Assembly: GCA_910583845.1 (NCBI GenBank)
Contig: CAJUAB010000004.1
Coordinates: 62,255 to 114,894, forward strand
Direction: 5' to 3'
From: an uncultured Acetatifactor sp.
GTDB lineage: Bacteria > Bacillota > Clostridia > Lachnospirales > Lachnospiraceae
Length of the DNA: 52,640 nt
Positions 27,371 to 35,103 of this stretch are shown here, in pieces; the first letter of the stretch is position 1, and every line of letters begins with the position of its first letter. A program made the position numbers and the translations under genes. The notes under the pieces are model-generated. The model was not told where the DNA came from. It saw only the letters and a program-made list of their open reading frames with translations, and did no database searches.

Positions 27371-27508
27371 AGTTCCGTCCCTACACTACAAGACCCTTTC
27401 CGGGGAGTAATTTACAGCTGCTTACTGCGCATCTGTAAATTCTCCCGGGTCTTTCCGTTCCGGGACTGTTTCCGGTCATGAGTTCCGTCCCTGCACTACA
27501 AGACCCTT
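27371..27508 (-). repeat. Palindromic repeat unit, locus A (between adenylating-enzyme and carrier genes)
   Basis: A 28-bp sequence beginning agttccgtccct occurs at 27371-27398 and again at 27481-27508 with one mismatch, a 110-bp period. Between them lies a long hairpin: arms aagaccc/gggtctt and ggagtaatttacag/ctgtaaattctcc, with an outer gtccc/gggac pair. The second 28-bp copy encodes the last codons of the adenylating enzyme, so the element reaches into the gene end. A related unit is at 47271-47493. Confidence 0.75.
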
Positions 27509-28996
27509 CAATGTCACACGGTCTATTTTGCCGTTGGCTGTGAGGGGCATCTGTTCCAGGCGCACGATACGGTTGGGAACCATATACCTGGGCAGTCTGC
27601 TGCGGAGCGCCGCGGCCAGGTCTTTCTCCTCCACAGTCCCCACATAGTATAGCACAATCTTACCCTTTATGTCATCATAGATACAGCCGGACAGCCTGAC
27701 GCCCTCCACCTGACCGGCATTTACCTCTATCTCCCCCAGTTCAATCCGGTGTCCCATATGTTTGATCTGATAATCCCTGCGGGAGACGAACATCAATTCC
27801 CCCCGCTCGTTGTACCGGCCCAGATCACCGGTGCGATAAATCAGCTCCGGATAGGCAGTGTTCAGCGGGTTCTGCACAAACACCTCCCCGGTTTTTTCAA
27901 AATTATTGTAATACCCCAGGGTCAGGGACGTGCCCCGGATACAGATCTCCCCGGTCTCTCCCTGCCGCGCCCTCTGGTTTTTCTCGTTTAACAGAAGGAT
28001 CTCCGTATTCTGAAAGGGACGTCCGATGGGAATGGCCTCTCCCGGCGCGAAATCTCTCTCCACCTTGTAATAACAGCACATCCCCGTGCCCTCCGTGGGC
28101 CCGTACAGATTCACGAACTTCGCCTCAGGCAGCACGGCCCTCCAGAGGGCGAACTGCCTGACGGGAAAGACCTCGCTGCCAAAGGCCACGGTCCTCAGAT
28201 ACTTCGGTGTCACCGTCTGAAAAGTGCCGAAAGAAGAGATCATGGTCAGGGCGGACACCACCCAGCATATGGTATTGATCCCATGGTCATTGAGAAACTC
28301 CACCAGCCTGACAGGAAACAGAAACAATTCTCTCGGAATCAGGTATGTGGTGGCGCCGAATTTCAGCGTGGGGTACAGTTCTTTCAGACAGGCGTCAAAA
28401 TAAAGCGGCGTCTGGTTGCCGAACACCGTGTCCTCGTCAAACTCCAGCACCTCAGACAACTGCTCGATGTAGTCGATGACGGAACGGTGGCAGGCCGCCA
28501 CCCCCTTGGGCACCCCCGTGGAGCCGGAGGTAAACACGATGTAGATGGGGTCCGTGTCAATGGCCCGGCTGCGTATCTCCCTCAGAGCCTCGTCATCCGC
28601 CTCCGTCTCACAGATTTCATCGTACAGCACCAGCTTTCCGCCAAAAGCAAATTTCTCCGCAGTCTCTTTGGTTCTGGCATCACAGATCAAAATCCTGGCC
28701 TGCACATTGTCCAGTATAAGCTGAATCCTGCCGGCCGGCATCTCCTCGTCGATGGGCACATAGAAATCCCCCGCCGCGATCACGCCGAAGAAAGCCGTAA
28801 TCTCCCTGGGCTGTTTATTCATAAATACCACCACCGGCTCCTTGTAGATCCCCTGTCGGTGCAGGAATGTGCCCACACAGCGGCTATGCGCATATACCTG
28901 CGCAAAGCTCATTTCCTCCCTGTCATCCGCGAACGCAATCTTTTCCGGCTTTACCGCCACAATCTGATCCAGATAATTCAGTACATGATTCTGCAT
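27476..28996 (-). CDS. Amino-acid adenylating enzyme (DltA-like)
   Basis: Activates an amino acid with ATP and loads it on the carrier protein. It has 506 residues from the ATG at 28996 behind GGGGGAA. AMP-binding motifs in order are TSGSTGVPKG (156-165), YFDACLKELYP with the amine-binding D201, NLYGPTEGT (297-305), YRTGD, and the C-terminal NGKIDR catalytic-lysine motif. DltA enzymes, as I recall them, have Met where this protein has K205 in the substrate pocket. C244 and the following VVSAL also differ from the DltA region WTSTPSF. The substrate may therefore not be D-alanine. Its last ten codons are encoded by a palindromic repeat. Confidence 0.88.
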   Translation of the reverse strand: MQNHVLNYLDQIVAVKPEKIAFADDREEMSFAQVYAHSRCVGTFLHRQGIYKEPVVVFMNKQPREITAFFGVIAAGDFYVPIDEEMPAGRIQLILDNVQARILICDARTKETAEKFAFGGKLVLYDEICETEADDEALREIRSRAIDTDPIYIVFTSGSTGVPKGVAACHRSVIDYIEQLSEVLEFDEDTVFGNQTPLYFDACLKELYPTLKFGATTYLIPRELFLFPVRLVEFLNDHGINTICWVVSALTMISSFGTFQTVTPKYLRTVAFGSEVFPVRQFALWRAVLPEAKFVNLYGPTEGTGMCCYYKVERDFAPGEAIPIGRPFQNTEILLLNEKNQRARQGETGEICIRGTSLTLGYYNNFEKTGEVFVQNPLNTAYPELIYRTGDLGRYNERGELMFVSRRDYQIKHMGHRIELGEIEVNAGQVEGVRLSGCIYDDIKGKIVLYYVGTVEEKDLAAALRSRLPRYMVPNRIVRLEQMPLTANGKIDRVTLKGLVVQGRNS

Positions 28997-29092
28997 GGTT
29001 CCCCCCTGTGTATAAATCGCCTGTTCCGCCCACGGTATCGCTCTGCTCACAGACGGTTAAATTTTATCCTGCCAAAGTGGAGCTTCCGGTTA

Positions 29093-29806
29093 TCAGGTTA
29101 TCAGATTCTCATATTCCCCCTTCAGGCGGCCGCAGCACAGAACTGCCTTTCTGGCCAGCACCTCCAACACATCCAGAAAGCCCTGCCGCAATACATAATC
29201 CCTCTTGATCAGAGACAGTTCCGTACAGGCCAGCAGGATCACCTGGGCCCCCCGGGCGAAGAGATGTTCCGACACCGCCTCAAACAGCGGAAACTCCAGG
29301 GGTTTTCCCGCTTTCACATTCCCGTAGATCAGATGCATCACCGCCCTCTGATCCTCCTCTGTCGGCACCACACTGTTGATTCCGTGTTTCGCGAGGCAGT
29401 TCTGAAACAGGCTGCTGGCCAGTGTCCCGTCTGTCGCCAGGATACCCCCGCACACAATCCCCGCCTGCTCCAGATATACCGCCGTCTCTTCTATGGCATT
29501 GAGAATCGGCACCCCTACCTCCGCCTCCAGCTGCTCCTGAAAAAAATGCGCCGTGACGCAGGGAATGGCAAGGATCTCCGCCCCCTGAGCCGCCAGACCT
29601 CTCCCGGCCTCCGCCATCTGCGGCAGGGGATTTTCCCGGCTCTGTCCCAGGATATATCGGGTGCGGTCCGGTATCCGGGGCTTACTGTGCAGAATGACCT
29701 CCATATGTTCCTGATCCGTGGCCGCGTCGCTCATCTGGACAATGAGCTGGTAAAAATATGCCGATGCCATGGGCCCCAGCCCCCCCAGCACACCTAATGT
29801 CTTCAT
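29093..29806 (-). CDS. Aspartate/glutamate-type amino acid racemase
   Basis: Cofactor-independent racemase of the Asp/Glu/hydantoin family, 237 residues. The start at 29806 (MKTLGVLGGLGP) has GGGGGA at good spacing; an ATG three codons upstream sits too close to it. The two catalytic cysteines are C83 (IPCVTAHFF) and C194 (LACTELSLI), as in aspartate racemases. No pyridoxal site is expected in this family. It lies directly upstream of the adenylating enzyme in the same operon, so it probably supplies the D-amino acid for loading. Whether it prefers aspartate, glutamate or a broader range cannot be told. Confidence 0.9.
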   Translation of the reverse strand: MKTLGVLGGLGPMASAYFYQLIVQMSDAATDQEHMEVILHSKPRIPDRTRYILGQSRENPLPQMAEAGRGLAAQGAEILAIPCVTAHFFQEQLEAEVGVPILNAIEETAVYLEQAGIVCGGILATDGTLASSLFQNCLAKHGINSVVPTEEDQRAVMHLIYGNVKAGKPLEFPLFEAVSEHLFARGAQVILLACTELSLIKRDYVLRQGFLDVLEVLARKAVLCCGRLKGEYENLIT

Positions 29807-29877
29807 AATACGCATTCCCCCATTCCCATTCCGGCGGTTCAGAGCGTGAAGTCCCCGGCGCTGCGCTTCTGCCTGAT

Positions 29878-31527
29878 TCAGTTGATCTCCGGATACAGGG
29901 TGGGATCATAGTTGTGGCTTCTGTAATGGATAGCGGAGTATTCCATCAGCTGCGCGTCCGTCCACATGAAAAATACCGTGTGGTCCGTTCGGGGAGTGGT
30001 GTCAAAATGATACCATCCGTCCCCCACGTCCACCAGGTTCCAGTAATGTTCCCGCTTGGTGGGAATCTTGGCTATATCCATATTCTTGATACCCGCCCTG
30101 GTCAGCAGCGCTTTGGCGGTACAGGCATACACATAGCAGTCTCCCTGTCTCCTGGCCAGACCCTCATAGGCCGCCCTCACCCAGTCTCCCTTCTCCGAAT
30201 GGTTGATATAGCCCACATTCCGCCGGATGTAGTTATAGATGGCCAGCGCCTTGTCCCATTCGCTCATCTCCGGGGTGAGGATGGATGCCAGTACCGTATC
30301 CGCCAGCGCATTCACCTCGTCGATGGTATGCGTCCTGGCAATAACCGTGAGCTTCACCGTCACGCTGGCCGTGTTGCCCGCCGCGTCAACCGCGTTATAG
30401 ATAACGGGATACACTCCCTCCTGCCGCAGATTCACGCCGTCCGTATCCACCGTCAGCTCCAGGCCTTCCGGGCAGTTGTCTTCCACCGATACATTCCTGC
30501 GGTAGGAAACGCCGTCCCCTATGTAAATCACCAGATCCTCCGCTCCCCTGATCACCGGCGGCTCCACATCTTCCACCAGCGTGAGTTTTGCGGTTTTCAC
30601 GGTCTCATTTCCCCCCTGGTCCGTAAAGACGATCTCCACCTGCTGCGTACCGGCCGCGAGCAGATCCGGTTCCTTCCTGAAAGCCGCGGTCACCGCCGTG
30701 GCATCCTCCACGCTGGTGACAAAGTCCTCCGCCCTCCTGGGCAGCACCGCGAACCCTTCGATGTCATGAACCTCCACCAAAGGAGGAATGGTGTCCTCCA
30801 CATGCAGCGTGCAGGTGTACTCTTCCTCATCCACCCGGATAACCACCGGATAATCCCCGACCTTATGATTGTCCAGATCCGCCATCCTGGTGACAAAGCT
30901 GCCCTCCGCATCTCCCAGCAAAAAACTTTTCACCCCGGGGAATGCCTGTCCGGCTTCCATTGTGAGTTCTCCGGTCACCGGGGAGATCAGCAGTTCCGAC
31001 TCCACCACCGTCCTGTTGCCGCCCCTGTCCACCAGCGCCACCTGCACCTTCTGGCGGCCATGCCTGGTAAAATCCGGCTCCTCCGCATAGACCACGTCCA
31101 CTGCCGTGGCATCCGTGATATTTTCCACCAGCTCCTCGGGCCCGCATTTCTGTCCCAGTTCCAGCTGTACGGGCACAGCCTGCCCGGTGGGAGCTATGGT
31201 GTCCTGAATCACCAGTGTGCAGCTGTGGGTGAACCACCCGCTCTTTACCTTCACCTGATATCGCCCCGGCTGCGTGATGGAAAACGGCTGGCTGTCCTCC
31301 GTGAAAAAAGCATTCTCATCCTGCTTTTTCAGAAAGTCAGAAGGGGCGACCAAAACACCTGCTTCCACACGGCACAGCTTGTAGGCCAGGCTGTCCACAT
31401 AGAGCCAGCCGCCCACGGCCAATGCGATAAGCAGCAGAAAGGCCACCCCTGCTAAGATTATCTTTTTCCGTCTGTTCAGTTCTCTCCCGTTTTTCTCCGT
31501 CTTCGGCTCACACTCTGTCTGCATCAT
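29878..31527 (-). CDS. Membrane-anchored Ig-repeat protein with transglutaminase-like domain
   Basis: 549-residue extracellular protein. A basic tail and one membrane segment (about 22-45) precede three or four Ig-like beta repeats (about 85-395) joined by DTIAP-, DTIPP- and DVEPP-type linkers. The C-terminal transglutaminase-like domain has the full triad: C464 (RQGDCYVY), H494 (REHYWN) and D509 (YHFD). The start uses tandem ATGs at 31527 with AGGA upstream. It is first in the dlt-like operon. Possible jobs are peptide or amide bond cleavage or formation on wall polymers. The exact reaction is unknown. Confidence 0.85.
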   Translation of the reverse strand: MMQTECEPKTEKNGRELNRRKKIILAGVAFLLLIALAVGGWLYVDSLAYKLCRVEAGVLVAPSDFLKKQDENAFFTEDSQPFSITQPGRYQVKVKSGWFTHSCTLVIQDTIAPTGQAVPVQLELGQKCGPEELVENITDATAVDVVYAEEPDFTRHGRQKVQVALVDRGGNRTVVESELLISPVTGELTMEAGQAFPGVKSFLLGDAEGSFVTRMADLDNHKVGDYPVVIRVDEEEYTCTLHVEDTIPPLVEVHDIEGFAVLPRRAEDFVTSVEDATAVTAAFRKEPDLLAAGTQQVEIVFTDQGGNETVKTAKLTLVEDVEPPVIRGAEDLVIYIGDGVSYRRNVSVEDNCPEGLELTVDTDGVNLRQEGVYPVIYNAVDAAGNTASVTVKLTVIARTHTIDEVNALADTVLASILTPEMSEWDKALAIYNYIRRNVGYINHSEKGDWVRAAYEGLARRQGDCYVYACTAKALLTRAGIKNMDIAKIPTKREHYWNLVDVGDGWYHFDTTPRTDHTVFFMWTDAQLMEYSAIHYRSHNYDPTLYPEIN

Positions 31528-31613
31528 GCTTCACGGTCCTATGAAATCCCAATGCGGCGCATAAAACGAATGCTCCCGCCCCGTCTTATTACGGGCGCTT
31601 CCCCGTACACCAA

Positions 31614-31652
31614 CATATCGGTTATAGTATCACCGATATGCCGTTTTGTCAA
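31614..31652 (-). promoter_or_regulatory. Promoter with palindromic operator for the dlt-like operon
   Basis: Perfect -35 TTGACA (31647-31652) and -10 TACTAT (31624-31629) are 17 bp apart. A perfect 9-bp inverted repeat, catatcggt and accgatatg (31614-31622 and 31632-31640), brackets the -10. That is the geometry of a dimeric repressor operator. The leader to the first gene is about 90 nt. Confidence 0.7.
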
Positions 31653-31712
31653 TTCCCTACTTGCGCAAACTGCATCTGCGGGATGTGCGCCTCTCTCCCC
31701 CCGTTTACCCGT

Positions 31713-32237
31713 TCAGTCCTCCTCCTCCGTGGGGTGCCAGGCTTTTCCGAATTTTACATCTCTGAACAGGGCAGCCAGACCGGTGATCTGCTTCAGGCGC
31801 AGAATCTCGTCCCTGTCCATCCCCAGATGCTTCGCGATCCAGGCGTCGGAGCGCCCCAGTTCATGGAGTTCCTTTACAATGCTGCTCATCAGCTCCACAT
31901 TGTGTGTGCCTCTGGCGCGGTTGTGCCGCACCGTGCTGGCCATCCGCTGGTCTATGGGCTTGTCTATGACGGAGACGGGAAGCATGCCGCCCTCCCGCTC
32001 ATAGATATCCGGGTGATCCAGCATGACCCGGTAACGGTGAAAACCGTCCACGATCATATAGATATCCTCCTCTTTCTCGTGATAGCACACTATGGGCATG
32101 GTATAGCCATCCTCCCTGATGCTCTCATACAGAAGCCGCATCTCCGGCGGCGCCACCTTGTTGGGATTGTAGGTGTTGGCTTTCACCTTGTCTATGGGAA
32201 CCGATATTACCTGATATACTGGACTCTTATATTCCAT
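31713..32237 (-). CDS. ParB/sulfiredoxin-fold nuclease-like protein (IbrB-like)
   Basis: 174 residues with an N-terminal ParB-type domain. Its core reads ANTYNPNKVAPPE, DGYTMPIV and VDGFHRYRVM, the ParB nucleotide-binding motifs. A C-terminal helix-turn-helix-like part (ELGRSDAWIAKHLGMDRDEILRL) may bind DNA. The ATG at 32237 follows GGGAGGAAG. It follows the PP-loop gene by 45 bp, the arrangement of the IbrA/IbrB pair known from E. coli and phages. The function of such pairs is poorly defined; both regulation and DNA or RNA modification have been suggested. Confidence 0.85.
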   Translation of the reverse strand: MEYKSPVYQVISVPIDKVKANTYNPNKVAPPEMRLLYESIREDGYTMPIVCYHEKEEDIYMIVDGFHRYRVMLDHPDIYEREGGMLPVSVIDKPIDQRMASTVRHNRARGTHNVELMSSIVKELHELGRSDAWIAKHLGMDRDEILRLKQITGLAALFRDVKFGKAWHPTEEED

Positions 32238-32253
32238 GACTTCCTCCCTGTAA

Positions 32254-32269
32254 AAGCCCCGTGGGGCTT
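32254..32269 (-). terminator. Short attenuator-like hairpin between ibrA- and ibrB-like genes
   Basis: Inverted repeat aagcccc/ggggctt with a very tight loop, followed on the minus strand by TTTTA, just before the IbrB-like ribosome site. It may reduce expression of the second gene. Confidence 0.4.
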
Positions 32270-32282
32270 CCGATTGTCTCCG

Positions 32283-33605
32283 CTACACAATTTCCTCTAT
32301 ACTCTGATATTTCCGCCGGATGGCGTCTATCTGCCTCTGCTGCTCTCTGGTCAGGCCAAACCCCATAAAGCGGCAATTATGGTCATTTTTCAGGATGCAG
32401 AAGCACATGCGTTTCCAGCTGGGGATATCCTTGGTGGATTTGATATCATCCGTGTGATCCGGGATTCTGCCCACAAAGATAATTCTGGATTTCTTGTTCA
32501 GGGTATAATTGGACACACCGTTGCGCCGGATGGCATAGCCCTGCTCCTGGAGTTCCTGAATGGTTTCCTCGTCCAGTCCGCCTCCGGTCTTGTGCCAGAA
32601 AATAATGGAAGTATTGAACTTCTTGACATAGTTGTTCCGCAGCCTCTTGGGCAGGGTGTCCAGCAGAAATCTGGTGTAAGACTCCCAGGTATGCCCTTCG
32701 GGCAGGGTGACATTGCGGTATCCCATGGCTTTGGTTTTCCCGTAGATACAGGCAAAATTGGCTCCCTTTACCCTGCCCACCAATTTCACCCAGATCTCCG
32801 GGTCGATCACCCGGTAAAGGTTCAGGGAATCCTTGGAATAATCGTTGAAGGGGGAGGCCACGCGCATCTGAGACACTTTCAGCCCCGCCATATAGTACAG
32901 ATCATACAGATGATTGTAGTCGTAATCAAAAAGATAGTTGGCATGCCACACGTCGCTCTGGGACCAGTCATACAGGGGGGAAGCGCACCATACATCCTTG
33001 AACTGCCTGCTGATCCAACACTCCCCTTTGTATCCGTATCTCTTGTTCAGGAAGCCGCTGTACCTCTGCAAAGACTCATCCGCCCGCATACCCAGAAGGC
33101 AGACCGTCCTCCCGCCTCCGTTCGCCTCCTTGTACCATCTGCCAAACTGCTTCGCCAGGTCCTCCTGATGCATCCGATAACGGTAGGTGGTAATGGGATT
33201 GTTGTCTAAATTGATCACATACTTTTCTTCCGGCATGGGCCTGACCCAGCTCTCCTTTTTGGTATCGTCCCAGGGATACCAGTACATCTCATAACTGCTC
33301 AGCGCCGTCCGGGTAGCCATGGGCAGACAGACCCAATAGATATCGGCCTCCTCCCTGATCCGTTCAAATGTGCGTTCAATATACTCCGTAGTCACCGTAT
33401 ACTGGGCCTCGAAATCCTGATGAAATACGCCGACTCTCCTGTGCGGATAGTGCTTCTTTTTATAATCAAGCACCAGGTTCAGTAAAAGACCGCTGTCCTT
33501 TCCGCCGGAAAAGGATACATAGATATTTTCAAACTCTTCAAAGACCAGCTTCAGTCGCTGCTGAAGGCTCTCGTACACATCACATTCCTCGTATTCCCTT
33601 AGCAT
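32283..33605 (-). CDS. PAPS-reductase-fold PP-loop ATPase (IbrA-like, DUF3440 type)
   Basis: 440 residues from the ATG at 33605 behind GAGGGACTG; the open frame upstream is hydrophobic by chance and lacks a start site. The PP-loop SFSGGKDSG (31-39) marks an ATP pyrophosphatase of the adenylyl-sulfate-reductase fold. FHQDFEAQYTVTTEY and GMRADESLQRY are the IbrA-type family motifs. A C-terminal extension has three cysteines near WKRMCFCILKNDHNC, possibly metal binding. It is co-transcribed with the ParB-domain gene from its own promoter. Not a sulfur assimilation enzyme in this context; the chemistry is unknown. Confidence 0.88.
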   Translation of the reverse strand: MLREYEECDVYESLQQRLKLVFEEFENIYVSFSGGKDSGLLLNLVLDYKKKHYPHRRVGVFHQDFEAQYTVTTEYIERTFERIREEADIYWVCLPMATRTALSSYEMYWYPWDDTKKESWVRPMPEEKYVINLDNNPITTYRYRMHQEDLAKQFGRWYKEANGGGRTVCLLGMRADESLQRYSGFLNKRYGYKGECWISRQFKDVWCASPLYDWSQSDVWHANYLFDYDYNHLYDLYYMAGLKVSQMRVASPFNDYSKDSLNLYRVIDPEIWVKLVGRVKGANFACIYGKTKAMGYRNVTLPEGHTWESYTRFLLDTLPKRLRNNYVKKFNTSIIFWHKTGGGLDEETIQELQEQGYAIRRNGVSNYTLNKKSRIIFVGRIPDHTDDIKSTKDIPSWKRMCFCILKNDHNCRFMGFGLTREQQRQIDAIRRKYQSIEEIV

Positions 33606-33688
33606 ATCAGTCCCTCTGTCTCCGATCCCCCGCAGAAAATAGCACAAACTGGGCAGAATAATTACCAAAATTTTCCAGATACTAAAAA

Positions 33689-33717
33689 ACTTTATCACAT
33701 AATCCGGCAAATTTCAA
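33689..33717 (-). promoter_or_regulatory. Promoter of the IbrA/IbrB-like pair
   Basis: Minus-strand -35 TTGAAA (33712-33717) and -10 TAAAGT (33689-33694) with an extended TGA, 17 bp apart. It lies directly behind the tandem terminators of the sigma-factor operon, giving a leader of about 77 nt. Confidence 0.65.
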
Positions 33718-33718
33718 C

Positions 33719-33749
33719 AAAAGAATCCATGTTCCGCGAGGATTCTTTT
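33719..33749 (-). terminator. Second of two tandem terminators
   Basis: Perfect 10-bp stem aaaagaatcc/ggattctttt with an 11-nt loop; the T-run is part of the stem on the minus strand. Confidence 0.7.
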
Positions 33750-33758
33750 GCCACAGGC

Positions 33759-33801
33759 AAAAAGAAACAGGGACTCGGTTCTGTTCCCGAATCCCTGTTT
33801 C
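33759..33801 (-). terminator. Terminator of the ECF sigma/anti-sigma operon
   Basis: 10-bp outer stem gaaacaggga/tccctgtttc with an inner ctcgg/ccgaa stem, followed on the minus strand by TTTTT. It sits 8 bp after the anti-sigma stop. Confidence 0.88.
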
Positions 33802-33808
33802 CCTTGCT

Positions 33809-34558
33809 CTATTTACTGTGGTGTCCCCCGTGATGCCCGTTGTGACCGCCGTTACCGCCATCCTCGTTACCGCCGCCGTCATTTTCTGTTCCCCCATGCG
33901 ACCTGCATCCCTCAATCCGGTCCTGAATCTCTCCCATGGACATGTCATGACAGTCCTCCATGGTGACATTCTGGTCCAGATCCGTCAGTTCCTGACAGGC
34001 CCTGTATTTGCCGAAGGACATTTCATACTGATGCGCCACCTCCATACAGTAGCTGTCACTGGTATAGGTGCGTATGCTGTAGGGCTTCCCCTCATCCAGG
34101 GAATCCAGTTCCTCCTGCATGGCCTCCGCTCTGTCGGAGATGATGGTAAAATACAGCGTGGCATTCTCCGTCAGATATTTCCGATATCCCTCGTCCCGAA
34201 GCAGCGTATCCACCGCCTGCACATAGGGTTTGTTTTTCAGGGAAATCCGCAGCAGCGTATCCTGTCCGTCCTCATTGTAGGCCTCCGTAGTCACCACTCT
34301 GCCAAATCGGTTGATTCCCAGTTCTATGGAGGGATTCACGTCCATGCTGATATAGGAAGTGGGCACACTGTACACATTGCGCCATCCCAACCCCAACAAA
34401 AGAAACAGGCTCACAGCTGCCGCCAGTATGCAGGAGGGGCCTCTCCGCCATACCGGACGGCTGCGCCTGCGATACTGCCGCTCCAGATATCGCAGGGTGT
34501 GGGCTTTTAATGTCTGAGAGGCCCTGATCCCTTCCATACTCTTATGAATCCTGTTCAT
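33809..34558 (-). CDS. RsgI-type membrane anti-sigma factor with His-rich tail
   Basis: 249-residue regulator of the overlapping ECF sigma factor. A cytoplasmic basic N-region (1-40) binds sigma; one membrane segment follows at 42-59. The extracellular part begins with SYISMDVNPSIELGINRFG, the RsgI periplasmic signature. Its N75-P76 bond corresponds to the autocleavage site reported for RsgI proteins. Instead of the carbohydrate-binding module of cellulosome RsgIs, the protein ends in a Gly/His tail (GGHNGHHGGHHSK) with several acidic residues, suggesting metal sensing or binding. It overlaps the sigma gene by 17 bp. Confidence 0.85.
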   Translation of the reverse strand: MNRIHKSMEGIRASQTLKAHTLRYLERQYRRRSRPVWRRGPSCILAAAVSLFLLLGLGWRNVYSVPTSYISMDVNPSIELGINRFGRVVTTEAYNEDGQDTLLRISLKNKPYVQAVDTLLRDEGYRKYLTENATLYFTIISDRAEAMQEELDSLDEGKPYSIRTYTSDSYCMEVAHQYEMSFGKYRACQELTDLDQNVTMEDCHDMSMGEIQDRIEGCRSHGGTENDGGGNEDGGNGGHNGHHGGHHSK

Positions 34559-35057
34559 GACCGCTCACCTCCCTGCTCTCCTTGACCGGCATCTCCAGAT
34601 TTCCGCGCAATATCCCTTTGGCCCTGGACAGCCATGTGTAGACCGTGTTCTCCTTTTTGCCGAGAATACCCGCGATCTCCACCGCGGAATACCCTTCATA
34701 GTAAAACAGATAGATTACCTGCCTGTATCTCTCCGGCAGCTGCAGCACCGCCTCCAGCACCTCCCGGGAGGTATCGTCCGGCATGCTGCCCTTCTCCAGC
34801 ACAGACTCCAGCGGTACACACCTTCTGCGCGACAGACTGCGCAGCCAGTCCGTGCAGGCATTGATCGTCACCCGCACGAACCAGGCCTTCTCATGCTCAT
34901 CGTTTTCGAAGGAACCTCTGTAAAGCATATATTTCATAAACACATTCTGAAAAACATCCTCCGTGTCATGCTCATTCTTCAAATGCACAAGGCAGATCCT
35001 CCGCACCATGTCGGCATGAGTCTCCACGGCGCGTTCCACATCTTCCGGGCTTCTCAA
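34542..35057 (-). CDS. RNA polymerase ECF-type sigma factor
   Basis: 171 residues with sigma region 2 (about 10-80, with DTEDVFQNVFMKY) and region 4 (about 105-155, with YYEGYSAVEIAGIL and YTWLSRAKGILR). The start is a TTG at 35057 behind AAAGGGGAAAG. The first ATG (16 codons in) would remove part of region 2, so the TTG is preferred. It is coupled to the anti-sigma gene by a 17-bp overlap, the normal autoregulated pair. The Cys-rich secreted protein gene immediately upstream is a likely member of its regulon. Confidence 0.93.
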   Translation of the reverse strand: MRSPEDVERAVETHADMVRRICLVHLKNEHDTEDVFQNVFMKYMLYRGSFENDEHEKAWFVRVTINACTDWLRSLSRRRCVPLESVLEKGSMPDDTSREVLEAVLQLPERYRQVIYLFYYEGYSAVEIAGILGKKENTVYTWLSRAKGILRGNLEMPVKESREVSGHEQDS

Positions 35058-35103
35058 GGCTTTCCCCTTTCCTGGTTCATTTTCTTTTCAGTAACGTAAT
35101 AAT

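Noticed and set aside
31713..32237. Chromosome-partition ParB
   Set aside because: It lacks a ParA partner and a full-length DNA-binding region, and is paired with a PP-loop ATPase as in IbrA/IbrB.
32283..33605. Assimilatory PAPS reductase
   Set aside because: No sulfate-assimilation neighbours, and the family motifs and ParB-domain partner match IbrA-type proteins instead.
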